Shown here piece by piece: positions 21,968 to 31,122 of a stretch of 64,000 nucleotides of DNA. The translations under genes were made by a program, and so were the position numbers. Numbering within the stretch: the first letter of the stretch is position 1; every line of letters begins with the position of its first letter. The notes beneath the pieces were generated by a model. The model ran no database searches. It was not told the DNA's origin and saw only the letters and a list, made by a program, of their open reading frames with translations. Source of the stretch: Micromonospora sp. R77 (GTDB lineage: Bacteria; Actinomycetota; Actinomycetes; Mycobacteriales; Micromonosporaceae); the NCBI RefSeq assembly GCF_022747945.1, contig NZ_JALDST010000001.1, positions 868,001-932,000 on the forward strand, given 5' to 3'.

Positions 21968-22719
21968 ACCCCCGCATCCTCGCCGCGACCAACGGGCGCA
22001 TCCTGCGCCAGCTGCGGCACGACAAGCGGACCGTCGCGCTGCTCGTGGTGGTGCCGACCGTGCTGCTCACCCTGGTCTACTTCATGTACGTCGACCAGCC
22101 CACCCCGCCCGGGCAGCCCACCGTCTTCGACCGGGTGGCCCTGATCATGCTGGGCTTCTTCCCGTTCATCATCATGTTCCTGGTGACCAGCATCGCCATG
22201 CTGCGGGAACGCACCAGCGGCACGCTGGAACGGCTGCTCACCACCCCGCTGGGCAAGCTCGACCTGCTCTTCGGGTACGGCATCGCGTTCGGGCTGGCCG
22301 GGGCGGTGCAGGCGAGCATCGCCACCGTGGTGGCGTACCGGGTGTTCGACCTGGACACCGCCGGCAGCAGCTGGCTGGTCGTGCTGATCGCGGCGGTCAA
22401 CGCCGTGCTGGCCGTGGCGCTCGGGCTGCTGTGCAGCGCCTTCGCCCGTACCGAGTTCCAGGCCGTCCAGTTCATGCCGGTCGTGGTCCTGCCCCAGCTG
22501 CTGCTCTGCGGGCTCTTCGTGCCCCGGGGCGAGATGGCCGGCTGGCTCCAGGCGATCAGCGACGTGCTGCCCCTGTCGTACGCGGTCGAGGCGCTGCAGG
22601 AGGTCGGCGCGCACCCGGACCCGACCGGGACGATGTGGCGCGACGTGGCGATCGTGGCCGGGGCGGCGGTGGCGGCGCTGGTGCTCGCCGCGGCCACCCT
22701 GCGCCGGCGCAGCGGATGA
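21964..22719 (+). CDS. ABC-2 type exporter, permease
   Basis: 251 residues with about six membrane segments, for example TVALLVVVPTVLLTLVYFMY, FFPFIIMFLVTSIAML and LVVLIAAVNAVLAVALGLL. It has the ABC-2 region RERTSGTLERLLTTPLGKLD and the C-terminal LPLSYAVEALQEV. The GTG start overlaps the ATPase stop (GTGA), so expression is coupled. It forms the membrane pore of the exporter. Confidence 0.92.
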   Translation: MNPRILAATNGRILRQLRHDKRTVALLVVVPTVLLTLVYFMYVDQPTPPGQPTVFDRVALIMLGFFPFIIMFLVTSIAMLRERTSGTLERLLTTPLGKLDLLFGYGIAFGLAGAVQASIATVVAYRVFDLDTAGSSWLVVLIAAVNAVLAVALGLLCSAFARTEFQAVQFMPVVVLPQLLLCGLFVPRGEMAGWLQAISDVLPLSYAVEALQEVGAHPDPTGTMWRDVAIVAGAAVAALVLAAATLRRRSG

Positions 22720-23315
22720 GGGCGCGACGGACCGGCCGCCGGCCCGGCAACCCGGACACCCGCGAGTCGATCCTCGCGGCGGCGCGGACCGCCTTCGCCG
22801 AGCGCGGCTTCGACGCCGCCTCGATCCGGGTGATCGCCACCGCCGCCGGGGTGGACCCGGCCCTGGTGCACCACTACTTCGGCACCAAGGAGGAGCTGTT
22901 CCGGGCCACCGTCGAGATCCCCGTCGACCCGGCCGAGCTGCTGCCGGGCGTGCTGGCCGGCGGGCCGGACGGGGTCGGGGAACGGCTGGTCCGCACCTTC
23001 CTCGGGGTGTGGGACTCCCCGGCCGGCGCGGCGGCGGTCGCCCTGCTCCGCTCGGCGGTGAACAACGAGTGGAGCGCCCGGCTGCTGCGCGAGTTCCTGG
23101 TCACCCAGGTGCTGCGCCGGGTCCTCGACCGGCTCGACCTCGACCCGGCCGAGCTGCCGCTGCGCGGCGCGCTGGTCGGCACCCAGCTCGCCGGCCTGGC
23201 CATGATGCGCTACGTGATCCGGTTGGAACCCGTCGCCTCCGCCGACCCGGAGACCCTGGTCGCGGCGATCGGCCCGACCGTGCAGCGCTACCTGACCGGT
23301 CCGCTGCCGGCCTGA
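22716..23315 (+). CDS. TetR family regulator of the ABC-2 exporter
   Basis: 199 residues. The N-terminal helix-turn-helix lies in SILAAARTAFAERGFDAASI and GVDPALVHHYFGTKEEL, characteristic of TetR. The C-terminal ligand domain follows the pattern of actinobacterial TetR proteins paired with ABC exporters. Its ATG overlaps the permease stop (ATGA). It is probably the repressor acting at the 36-bp dyad before the operon. The 61 nt to the next gene hold two near-identical GC-rich repeats that could form a terminator. Confidence 0.92.
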   Translation: MRARRTGRRPGNPDTRESILAAARTAFAERGFDAASIRVIATAAGVDPALVHHYFGTKEELFRATVEIPVDPAELLPGVLAGGPDGVGERLVRTFLGVWDSPAGAAAVALLRSAVNNEWSARLLREFLVTQVLRRVLDRLDLDPAELPLRGALVGTQLAGLAMMRYVIRLEPVASADPETLVAAIGPTVQRYLTGPLPA

Positions 23316-23376
23316 CCGCCGGCCGGGCCGGTCCCGGGCCGACCGGCGGCCGGGTCGGTCCCGGGCCGACCGCCGG

Positions 23377-25155
23377 TCAGCGGGTCTGCTCCAGCCAGGA
23401 GGCGTAGAGCAGGGCGTAGACCGAATCGGGATCGCGGAGCAGCTCGTCGTGCGGGCCGCGCTGCACGATCCGGCCCCGGTCCACCACGATCACCTCGTCG
23501 GCGGCCTGCGCGGTGGAGAGCCGGTGGGCGATGGCGAGCGTGGTCCGGCCCCGGGTGACCGCGTCCAGGGTGCGCTGCAGGCGTACCTCGGTGGCCGGGT
23601 CGACGGCGCTGGTCGCCTCGTCGAGCACCAGCAGGTCCGGGTCGGCGACGTACGCCCGGGCGAGCGCCACCAACTGCCGCTCCCCCACGCTCAGCGCCTC
23701 GCCCCGCTCACCGACCGGGGTGTTCAGCCCGGACGGCAGGCCGTCCAGCCAGTCGGCCAGCCCCAGCTCGGTGAAGGCCGCGGTGAGCTGCGCGTCGGTC
23801 AGCCCGGGCCGGGCGAAGCGGACGTTCTGGCCGACCGTGGCGTCGAAGAGGAAGCCGTCCTGCGGCACCATCACCACCCGGGAGCGCAGCGACTCGAAGC
23901 GCACCTCGCGCAGCGGCACCCCGGAGAGCAGCACGTCGCCGGAGGTCGGGTCCATCAGCCGGGTGAGCAGCTTGGCGAAGGTGGTCTTGCCGCTGCCGGT
24001 CTCGCCGACCACCGCGACCCGGCTCTTCGCCGGGATCTCCAGCTCCACGTCGTGCAGCACCGGCGGGCCGCCCGGATAGGCGAAGGTGACGTGATCGAAG
24101 CGGATGTCCAGCGGGCCCGGCGGCAGTTCCCGCCCCTGCTCGCCCGGGTCGGCCACGTCGGGGGCGACGTCCAGCACGTCGAGCACCCGGCGCCAGCCGG
24201 CGATCGCGTTCTGCGCCTCGTTGAGCACCTCGGTGGCGATCTGCACCGGCTGGATGAAGAGGGTGACCAGGAACAGGAACGCGGTGAGCTGGCCGATGGA
24301 GAGGGTGCGGTCCGCCCCCAGGTTGACGCCGACCACGACCACCCCGGCCAGCGCCAGACCGGCCGCCAGCTCCCCCACCGAGCTGCCGACGATGCTGATC
24401 CGGATGGCCCGCTGCTGCGCCTGCCGCTGCGCCTCGATGGCCGTGTCCAGCCGCCGGGCGGTCCGCCCGGCGATGCCGTACGCCCGGATCACCGGCGCCC
24501 CCACCACACTCTCCCCGATGGTGCCGAGCAGGGTGCCCATCCGCTGCCGGACCACGCCGTACGCGGCGGCCAGCCGGCGCTGGAGCAGCCGGATCACCAG
24601 CAGCGCCGGGGCGAACGCGCCGAGCACCACCAGGGTCAACTGCCAGGAGTACGCCAGCATGACGGCGGTGGTCACCACCAGCTGGCCGAGGTTGACGATG
24701 AGGATCACGCCGCCCCACTGGAGGAACTGGGTGATCTGGTCGACGTCGCTGGTGACCCGGGAGACCAGCGAACCGCGCCGCTCGGACTGCTGGTGCAGCA
24801 TCGACAGGTCGTGCACGTGCCGGAACGCGCGGGTGCGTACCCCGGCGAGAGCCGTTTCGCTGACCGTGAACAGCCGGCGCATCATCAGGTAACCGCAGGT
24901 GGTGGTGACCACCAGCACGGCGGCGGTGGCGACGACCGTCGACCAGACCACGCCCAGGTCGAGGCCGCCGACGATGCCGTGGTCGATGCCCCGCTGCACG
25001 GCCACCGGCACGGCCACCCGGCCGACCATGTAGACCAGCGCCAGACCGATCGTGCCGGCCAGCCCGGTCTTCAGCTCCGGGGAGAGCGCCAACCCCCGCC
25101 GCAGCGTCCGCCAGGTCGACTCGGCCGCCTGCTCCGCCTCGGTGGTGGTCGTCAC
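23377..25155 (-). CDS. ABC exporter half-transporter, catalytically competent partner
   Basis: 592 residues: a six-helix membrane domain, then a nucleotide-binding domain with Walker A GETGSGKTT, Walker B LLVLDEATSAVDP with the catalytic Glu, and switch His in LAIAHRLST. The signature is the variant LSVGERQL instead of LSGGQ. With the neighbour upstream it forms a heterodimer in which this subunit supplies the good Walker sites and the partner the good signature. GTG 25155 is preferred (MTTTTEAEQ in translation) with AAGG upstream; the in-frame extension before it is untypical. Probable multidrug or lipid export. Confidence 0.93.
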   Translation of the reverse strand: MTTTTEAEQAAESTWRTLRRGLALSPELKTGLAGTIGLALVYMVGRVAVPVAVQRGIDHGIVGGLDLGVVWSTVVATAAVLVVTTTCGYLMMRRLFTVSETALAGVRTRAFRHVHDLSMLHQQSERRGSLVSRVTSDVDQITQFLQWGGVILIVNLGQLVVTTAVMLAYSWQLTLVVLGAFAPALLVIRLLQRRLAAAYGVVRQRMGTLLGTIGESVVGAPVIRAYGIAGRTARRLDTAIEAQRQAQQRAIRISIVGSSVGELAAGLALAGVVVVGVNLGADRTLSIGQLTAFLFLVTLFIQPVQIATEVLNEAQNAIAGWRRVLDVLDVAPDVADPGEQGRELPPGPLDIRFDHVTFAYPGGPPVLHDVELEIPAKSRVAVVGETGSGKTTFAKLLTRLMDPTSGDVLLSGVPLREVRFESLRSRVVMVPQDGFLFDATVGQNVRFARPGLTDAQLTAAFTELGLADWLDGLPSGLNTPVGERGEALSVGERQLVALARAYVADPDLLVLDEATSAVDPATEVRLQRTLDAVTRGRTTLAIAHRLSTAQAADEVIVVDRGRIVQRGPHDELLRDPDSVYALLYASWLEQTR

Positions 25156-25210
25156 CGGTCCGACCTTTCGTTCGCGGCTGCGGGGCTCCGCTCCGCTGCA
25201 CTCCTCGCGC

Positions 25211-27085
25211 TCACCGGTCAACCTCGACTTCCAGGCCGGAGGTCAGCGGTGTGACCTCGTCGTACGGGCGGGTCTGCTCGCGCTCCTGCTCGGCCTGCTC
25301 GTAGGCGGTGACCAGGTCGGCGTAGCCGGGGACGGTGGCGAGCAGCTCGGTGTGGGTGCCCCGGGCGACCACCCGGCCGTGCTCGACGTAGATCACCTCG
25401 TCGGCGAGGGCGATGGTGGCCCGCCGGTAGGCGACCACCAGGATCGACGCGGCGGCGCCGCCCTGCGCCGGGGCGCGCAGGCCGGCCAGGATGGCCGCCT
25501 CGACGCGCGGGTCGACGGCGCTGGTGGCGTCGTCCAGCACCAGCAGGCGGGGCCGGCCGGCGAGCGCCCGGGCCAGGGTGAGCCGCTGCCGCTGGCCGCC
25601 GGAGAGCGAGGTGCCGCGCTCGCCGACCATGGTGTCCAGCCCCTCGGGCAGCGCGGCGACGAAACCGTCCGCCTCGGCCAGCCGCAGCGCCGCCCACACC
25701 TCCTCGTCGCCGACGCCGGCCCGGTCCAGGGCGATGTTGGCCCGGACCGTGTCGTCGAAGACGAACGGCACCTGGGCCACCAGCGCGATGGTCGAGGCGA
25801 GCGAGGCGGCGGTGAGGTGGCGGACGTCGACGCCGTCCAGGGTGACCGTCCCGGAGTCGGGGTCGACCAGCCGGACGGCGAGCGAGGCGATGGTGGACTT
25901 ACCGGCGCCGGTCGGCCCGACCAGGGCGACGGTCTTCCCGGCCGGCACGGTGAAGCCGACCTCGCCGAGCACCTGGGCGCCGGGCAGGTGCGCCTCGGCC
26001 GGCTCGTACGAGAAGTGCACGTCGTGGAAGGCGAGCGTGGCCGGCCGCGGCTCGGCCGGGTCGAGCGTGACCTCGCCGTACGGCATCTCGCCGGTGGCGT
26101 CGAGCACCCGGCGCACCCGGTCCCAGCCGGCGACGCTGCGCGGCAGCTCGGCCAGCACCCAGCCGATGGCCCGGACCGGGAAGGCCAGCACGGTGAAGAG
26201 GAAGGCGACGCTGACCAGCTCGGTGACGGTGATCGCGCCCTGGCGCAGCCGGAACGCGCCCACCACCAGCACGGCCAGGGTGCCGAGGCTGGGCAGGGTC
26301 TCCAGCATCGGGTCGAAGACGCCGCGCAGCTTGCCGACGGCGATCAACGCGTCGCGCAGCTCACCGGCGCGGGATGCGAACCGGGCGGTCTCCTGGGACT
26401 CCCGGCCCATGGTCTTGACCACCAGCGCGCCGTCGAAGCTCTCGTGCGCGATCCCGCTGACCTCGGCCCGCAGCCGCTGCGCGCGCGCCTGGCGGGGGGC
26501 CATCCGGCGGGAGTAGACCACGTTGAGCGCGAAGAGCGCGGGGAAGACGGCCAGTCCGACCAGCGCCAGCGCCCAGTCGGTGAGGAAGAGCGAGACGACC
26601 GCGCCGACCAGCATGACCAACGTGCCGACCGCGAACGGCAGCGGCGCGATCGGGTACCAGGCGGCCTCCACGTCGGAGTTGGCGTTGGACAGCAGCGTGC
26701 CGGTGGCGTTGCGGTGGTGCCAGGCCAGCGGCAGGTCCAGGTAGCGGCGGGTGACCCGGCGGCGGTAGGCGGCCTGGAGCCGGAACTGCATGTAACCCGC
26801 GCCGAGCCGGCGGCCGAAGATGCCGACCACGCGCAGCACGCTGATCCCGAACAGCGCCGCCGCGGCGAGCGCGAGCACGCCGGCGCCGACCTGGCCGCGC
26901 TCGACGGCCGGCACCACGACGTCGCCGACCACCCGGCCGACCACGAACGCGCTGGCGATCACCATGAGGCCGAAGAGCACGCTCCCCGTCACCGCGACCG
27001 CGAAGATCCGCGGTTGTTCCCGGATGGCCCGGCCGAGCACCCGCAGCCCTCGGCCGAGGACGTCCCGACTTGTCCCGCTCGCCAC
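25211..27085 (-). CDS. ABC exporter half-transporter, degenerate ATP-site partner
   Basis: 624 residues: a membrane domain followed by an ATPase domain with Walker A GPTGAGKST and a canonical signature LSGGQRQR. The Walker B motif is LLVLDDATSAVDP, with Asp in place of the catalytic Glu, and the switch region reads VVAYRRATIA, with Tyr where His is expected. These changes mark the degenerate half of a heterodimeric exporter of the TM287/288 or BmrCD type. GTG 27085 follows GGGGGAA; an ATG further upstream (MRGHNGDLRRG) is possible. It lies 55 nt upstream of its partner in one operon. Confidence 0.93.
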   Translation of the reverse strand: MASGTSRDVLGRGLRVLGRAIREQPRIFAVAVTGSVLFGLMVIASAFVVGRVVGDVVVPAVERGQVGAGVLALAAAALFGISVLRVVGIFGRRLGAGYMQFRLQAAYRRRVTRRYLDLPLAWHHRNATGTLLSNANSDVEAAWYPIAPLPFAVGTLVMLVGAVVSLFLTDWALALVGLAVFPALFALNVVYSRRMAPRQARAQRLRAEVSGIAHESFDGALVVKTMGRESQETARFASRAGELRDALIAVGKLRGVFDPMLETLPSLGTLAVLVVGAFRLRQGAITVTELVSVAFLFTVLAFPVRAIGWVLAELPRSVAGWDRVRRVLDATGEMPYGEVTLDPAEPRPATLAFHDVHFSYEPAEAHLPGAQVLGEVGFTVPAGKTVALVGPTGAGKSTIASLAVRLVDPDSGTVTLDGVDVRHLTAASLASTIALVAQVPFVFDDTVRANIALDRAGVGDEEVWAALRLAEADGFVAALPEGLDTMVGERGTSLSGGQRQRLTLARALAGRPRLLVLDDATSAVDPRVEAAILAGLRAPAQGGAAASILVVAYRRATIALADEVIYVEHGRVVARGTHTELLATVPGYADLVTAYEQAEQEREQTRPYDEVTPLTSGLEVEVDR

Positions 27086-27366
27086 GCAGTTCCCCCGCCG
27101 TAAGTCGCCGTTGTGTCCCCTCATCCTTACCGGTCGACGCCCGCTCCGCCGACCCGGAACGCGTATGTCCGCCGTCACGTCGCCGCCGCCCGTGCGCGTC
27201 GCCCACCGTCCACGGTCCACCGGCACGTCGCCCGCCGCCCACCGGGATCGTGCTCGATCCGGCACGCGGTGGTGTCGCACCGCGCCGGAGGCCACCCGAT
27301 CCGGGACCGAGCGGCCTGCGAGACCGGCCCCGGGCGTCAGGGGAGGCGCGCGGGGGTGGGCGCGCC

Positions 27367-27372
27367 TACCAT
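27367..27372 (+). promoter_or_regulatory. -10 box for a leaderless mRNA
   Basis: TACCAT ends six nt before the ATG at 27379. The rest of 27086-27366 is the divergent promoter region with the ABC exporter; it also holds GATCGTGCTCGATCC at about 27247, a 15-bp sequence repeated at 36201-36215. Confidence 0.55.
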
Positions 27373-27378
27373 CGAGCC

Positions 27379-28008
27379 ATGCCGCGGTACGCCCGGTCGG
27401 AGCGCGAGGCGCTCGCCGACCTGATGCTGGAACTGGGACCGGACGCGCCGACGCTCAATGACGGGTGGACGACCCGTGATCTGGCGGCGCACCTGCTCGT
27501 ACGGGAGCGTCGCCCGGACGCCGCCGGGGGCATCCTGCTGCCGCCGCTGCGCCGGTACGGCGAGGCGGTGCGCCGCCGGGTGGCCGCCGGCCCGTACGCG
27601 GAGCTGGTGGCCCGGGTGCGCCGGCCGCCGGTGTGGAGTCCGCTGAGCAACCCGCTCACCGACGAGCTGGTCAACACGATGGAGTTCTTCATCCATCACG
27701 AGGACGTCCGCCGGGCCCGGCCCGGCTGGCTGCCGCGCGACCTGCCGGCGGGGTTGCAGGCGGCGCTGTGGAAGCGCACCGCGCTGCTGGCCCGGATGGC
27801 GTTGCGCCGCTTCCCGGCGGACCTGCTGGTGCAGGCGCCCGGGTACGGCGAGTTGGGCGTCGGCCGGGGCGGTGAGCGGCTGCGGGTGGTCGGGGCACCG
27901 GGCGAGCTGACGCTGTTCCTCTCCGGCCGGCAGCGGGTGGCCCGGGTGCAGCTCGACGGGCCGGGCGCGCTCGCCGAGCGGTTGCGGACCGCGGGTCTGG
28001 GCATCTGA
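27379..28008 (+). CDS. TIGR03085-type metal-binding protein (maleylpyruvate isomerase/DinB-like)
   Basis: 209 residues of the actinobacterial TIGR03085 family. The N-terminal half is the four-helix DinB/mycothiol-dependent isomerase fold: GWTTRDLAAHLLVRERRPDA and NTMEFFIHHEDVRRA carry the His/Glu residues expected to bind a divalent metal. The reaction is not known; relatives use mycothiol as cofactor. The start is well set by the leaderless -10 spacing. The gene stands alone. Confidence 0.85.
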   Translation: MPRYARSEREALADLMLELGPDAPTLNDGWTTRDLAAHLLVRERRPDAAGGILLPPLRRYGEAVRRRVAAGPYAELVARVRRPPVWSPLSNPLTDELVNTMEFFIHHEDVRRARPGWLPRDLPAGLQAALWKRTALLARMALRRFPADLLVQAPGYGELGVGRGGERLRVVGAPGELTLFLSGRQRVARVQLDGPGALAERLRTAGLGI

Positions 28009-28133
28009 ACCGGTGGCCGAAATCGGTCGGAGGAAGAAGTGAAACATCCTCCACCCAGTGATGTATGCCGATATCGAGTGCCGTAACCTACTGCCCGCCG
28101 CCCCACCCGGGGGCGGCGTGACAGGGGGCGCCC

Positions 28134-29067
28134 ATGCGGAGCTTCGCGGTCTCGGCGCTGCACGAACCCCCCTTCCCGGCCCGCCGCCACCCCGACACGG
28201 ACCGGGTCGCCGGGAGAGCCTGGCCTGGGCCCGGGCGCTGGGCCTGGTCACCGGCGCGCAGCCGGAGCGCCGGCTGCGCCGGGCCGCCGCCGCCGAGTTG
28301 GCCGGGCGGACCTGCCCGGAGGGCCGGTCGAGCGGCTGCGGCTGCTCACCGACCTGATCGGCTGGCTGTTCGTGGTGGACGACGCGTGCGACGACGACGG
28401 TCTCGGCACCACGCCGGCCCGGCTGGGGCCGACCGTCGCGGGCCTGCTCGACGTGCTGGACCGGCCCGGCGCGCCGGGCCCGCCCCCGGCCGGGGCACTC
28501 GCCGCCGGGCTGGACGACATCTGTCGCCGGGTCCGTGCCTGCGGCTGCCCGACGCTGCTGCTGCGCCTGGTGAGCCAGCTGCGGGAATACCTGCTCGGGC
28601 TGCTCTGGGAGGCGGGTTACCGGGAGCACCACCGGGTCCCGACGGTCGCCGAGTACGTCCAGCTGCGCCGGCACACCGGCGGGGTGCGGCCGGCGTTCAC
28701 CCTGACCGACCTGGCGCACGACGGGCCACCCCGGGTGGGCCGGCACGCCGAGCCGGCGCTGGTGGCCCTGGACCTGCTGGCGGCGGACCTGGTCTGCTGG
28801 TGCAACGACATCTTCTCCTTCGGCAAGGAGCACCGGGCCGGGACGGACCCGCTGAACCTGGTCACCTCGATCGCCCGGGAGTCCGCGGCCGGTGAGACGG
28901 TGGCGCTGCGGGCGGCGGCGGCCCGGTTCAACGCCGCGCTGGCCGCGTACGTGGCGGGCGACGCCGCGCTCGACGGCGACCCGGAGGCCGGCCCCTACCT
29001 GGCCACCCGGCGCAACTGGATCCGGGGCACCTACGACTGGTCGCTCCGCGCCGCCCGGTACGCCTGA
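28134..29067 (+). CDS. Class I terpene synthase, two probable frameshifts
   Basis: The aspartate-rich metal motif DDACDDD follows LTDLIGWLFVV, and the NSE/DTE motif is NDIFSFGKE; near the end WIRGTYDWS and a final RY fit bacterial terpene cyclases. The N-terminus MRSFAVSALHEPPFPARRHP is in one frame, ESLAWARALGLVTGAQPERR in a second, and RLRLLTDLIGWL to the end in a third. The shifts are near 28212 and 28322. Restored length is about 310 residues. It uses a prenyl diphosphate with Mg2+; the product is not predictable. No prenyltransferase or P450 is next to it. Upstream 28009-28133 includes GGAGGA and TCCTCC in inverted orientation. Confidence 0.8.
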
Positions 29068-29127
29068 GGACCGCACCACCCGTCGGGACGGGACCGACGG
29101 CACTAGCCGATGCCCGGGTGCAGGCAA

Positions 29128-29133
29128 TACTCT
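29128..29133 (+). promoter_or_regulatory. Candidate -10 box of the acyl-CoA ligase
   Basis: TACTCT fits TANNNT and would give a leader of about 55 nt before ATG 29195. Confidence 0.4.
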
Positions 29134-29194
29134 TCGGTAACCGCAAAACGACGTGACCCCCGTCACGCCTCCACCCTCGAAGGCGGCTACAGCG

Positions 29195-31021
29195 ATGGCT
29201 CTCGATGTACCGTACCGTTCCATCCCCGACATGTTCCTCAAGCGCGTCGCGGCGACCCCCGGCCGCGACGCGTTCGCCCACCCGGCCCCGGACGACTCCG
29301 GCCCGGTCTGGCTGACGTGGGAACAGGTCGGGCAGCGCGCGAAGGCGGTCGCCGCCGGACTGCACGGGCTCGGCGTCGGCCTGGAGGATCCGGTGGCGAT
29401 CCTGGCCAACACCCGGCTCGACTGGGTGATCGCCGACTTCGGCATCATGTGCGCCGGCGGTGCCACCACCACCGTCTATCCGACCACCGAGCCCGAGGAC
29501 GCGACCTACATCATCGCCGACTCCGGTTCCCGGGTGCTCTTCGCCGAGAACCCGGCCCAGGCGGCGAAGATCGCCGGCGCCGACCTGCCGGCGCTGACCC
29601 ACGTGGTGCTCTTCGACGGCGCCCCCGACCCGGACGCGGCGGTCCCCCAACTCACCCTCGCCGAGCTGGAGGAGCGCGGGACGCGGGCGCTGGCGGCCGA
29701 GCCGGACCTGGTCGACATGCTGGTCGCCGGGGTCGGGCCGGAACACCTGGCCACGCTGATCTACACCTCGGGCACCACCGGTCGGCCCAAGGGCGTCGAG
29801 CTGCTGCACGGCGGCTGGTGCTGGGAGGGCGTCGCGCAGGCCGAGGTGGGGCTGCTGCGCGACAACGACCTGCAATACCTGTGGCTGCCGCTGTCCCACT
29901 CGTTCGGCAAGACGCTGCTCTGCGGTGCCACCCACGTCGGCCTGCCGACGTACGTCGACGGTCGGGTGGAGAAGCTGGTCGAGCTGCTGGCCGTGGTGCG
30001 GCCGACGCTGATGTGCGGCGCGCCCCGGGTCTTCGAGAAGGTCTACAACAAGGCGGTCACCACCGCCCGGGACGCCGGCGGCGCCAAGGCGAAGATCTTC
30101 GCCTGGGGCGTCCGGGTCGGCACCGAGAAGGTCGCGCTGGAGCAGGCCGGCAAGCCGGTCCCGGCCGGCCTGAAGCTGAAGTACGCGCTGGCGGAGAAGC
30201 TGGTCTTCAGCAAGCTCCAGGCCCGCCTCGGCGGACGGATCCGGGTGCTGGTCTCCGGCGCGGCCCCGCTGAGCAAGGAGATCGCCACCTTCTTCGCCGC
30301 CGCCAACCTGCCCATCTCCGAGGGGTACGGCCTCACCGAGACCAGCGCCGGCAACTTCGTCAACCGGCCGCACGCGCTGCGGATCGGCAGCGTCGGCCAG
30401 GCGATGGGCGACCTGGAGTGCCGGATCGACACCGACGGGGAGATCCTGGTCCGCGGCCGGCCGGTGATGCGTGGCTACCACAACCTGCCCGAGGAGACCG
30501 CCGCCGCGTTCACCGAGGACGGCTTCTTCCGTACCGGGGACATCGGCAGCCTCGACGACCAGGGCTTCCTGCGGATCACCGACCGGAAGAAGGACCTGGT
30601 CAAGACCTCCGGCGGGAAGTACATCGCGCCGTCGCACATCGAGGGCATGTTCAAGGCCATCTGCCCGTACACCTCGCAGGCGATCGTGATCGGACAGGCC
30701 CGCAACTACTGCACCATGCTGGTCACCCTCGACCCGGACGCGATCACCGGCTGGGCGGCCGGCGGGCCGCTGGAGGGCCGGCCGTACGCCGAGATCGTCG
30801 CCTCGCCCGAGGCGCAGGCCATGGTCGAGGAGTACGTGGCCGAGCTCAACGGCCGGCTCAACCGCTGGGAGACGATCAAGAAGGTCACCATCCTGCCCCG
30901 CGACCTGACCATCGAGCACGGCGAGGTCACCCCCTCGCTCAAGATCAAGCGCCGGGGCGTGGAGAGCAACTTCGCGGCCGAGATCGACAAGATGTACGCC
31001 GGCAGCCTCGCCGAGCTGTGA
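29195..31021 (+). CDS. Long-chain acyl-CoA synthetase (AMP-forming)
   Basis: 608 residues of the adenylate-forming family. The phosphate loop is LIYTSGTTGRPKGVELLHGG, the A4/A5 motif EGYGLTETSAGN, and the hinge region FRTGDIGSLDDQGFLRITDR followed by KKDLVKTSGGKY. The catalytic Lys lies near the C-terminus in TPSLKIKRRGV. It matches the FAA1-like group that activates fatty acids for lipid synthesis or breakdown, probably at the membrane. ATG 29195 has GAAGGCGG about ten nt upstream; a GTG at 29153 is in frame but less likely. It stands as a single gene. Confidence 0.92.
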   Translation: MALDVPYRSIPDMFLKRVAATPGRDAFAHPAPDDSGPVWLTWEQVGQRAKAVAAGLHGLGVGLEDPVAILANTRLDWVIADFGIMCAGGATTTVYPTTEPEDATYIIADSGSRVLFAENPAQAAKIAGADLPALTHVVLFDGAPDPDAAVPQLTLAELEERGTRALAAEPDLVDMLVAGVGPEHLATLIYTSGTTGRPKGVELLHGGWCWEGVAQAEVGLLRDNDLQYLWLPLSHSFGKTLLCGATHVGLPTYVDGRVEKLVELLAVVRPTLMCGAPRVFEKVYNKAVTTARDAGGAKAKIFAWGVRVGTEKVALEQAGKPVPAGLKLKYALAEKLVFSKLQARLGGRIRVLVSGAAPLSKEIATFFAAANLPISEGYGLTETSAGNFVNRPHALRIGSVGQAMGDLECRIDTDGEILVRGRPVMRGYHNLPEETAAAFTEDGFFRTGDIGSLDDQGFLRITDRKKDLVKTSGGKYIAPSHIEGMFKAICPYTSQAIVIGQARNYCTMLVTLDPDAITGWAAGGPLEGRPYAEIVASPEAQAMVEEYVAELNGRLNRWETIKKVTILPRDLTIEHGEVTPSLKIKRRGVESNFAAEIDKMYAGSLAEL

Positions 31022-31031
31022 CACCGCCCGA

Positions 31032-31068
31032 CCGACGGCCGCGTCCCACTCCGGGGCGCGGCCGTCGG
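31032..31068. terminator. Hairpin between the acyl-CoA ligase and ltrA
   Basis: CCGACGGCCGCG and CGCGGCCGTCGG form a perfect 12-bp stem with a 13-nt loop, starting 11 nt after the ligase stop between convergent genes. Confidence 0.65.
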
Positions 31069-31122
31069 GGTGCCGCCGCGCCCCGGCCGGCGGTCGGGAC
31101 GCCGCCGGGTGCAGCCGGCCGG

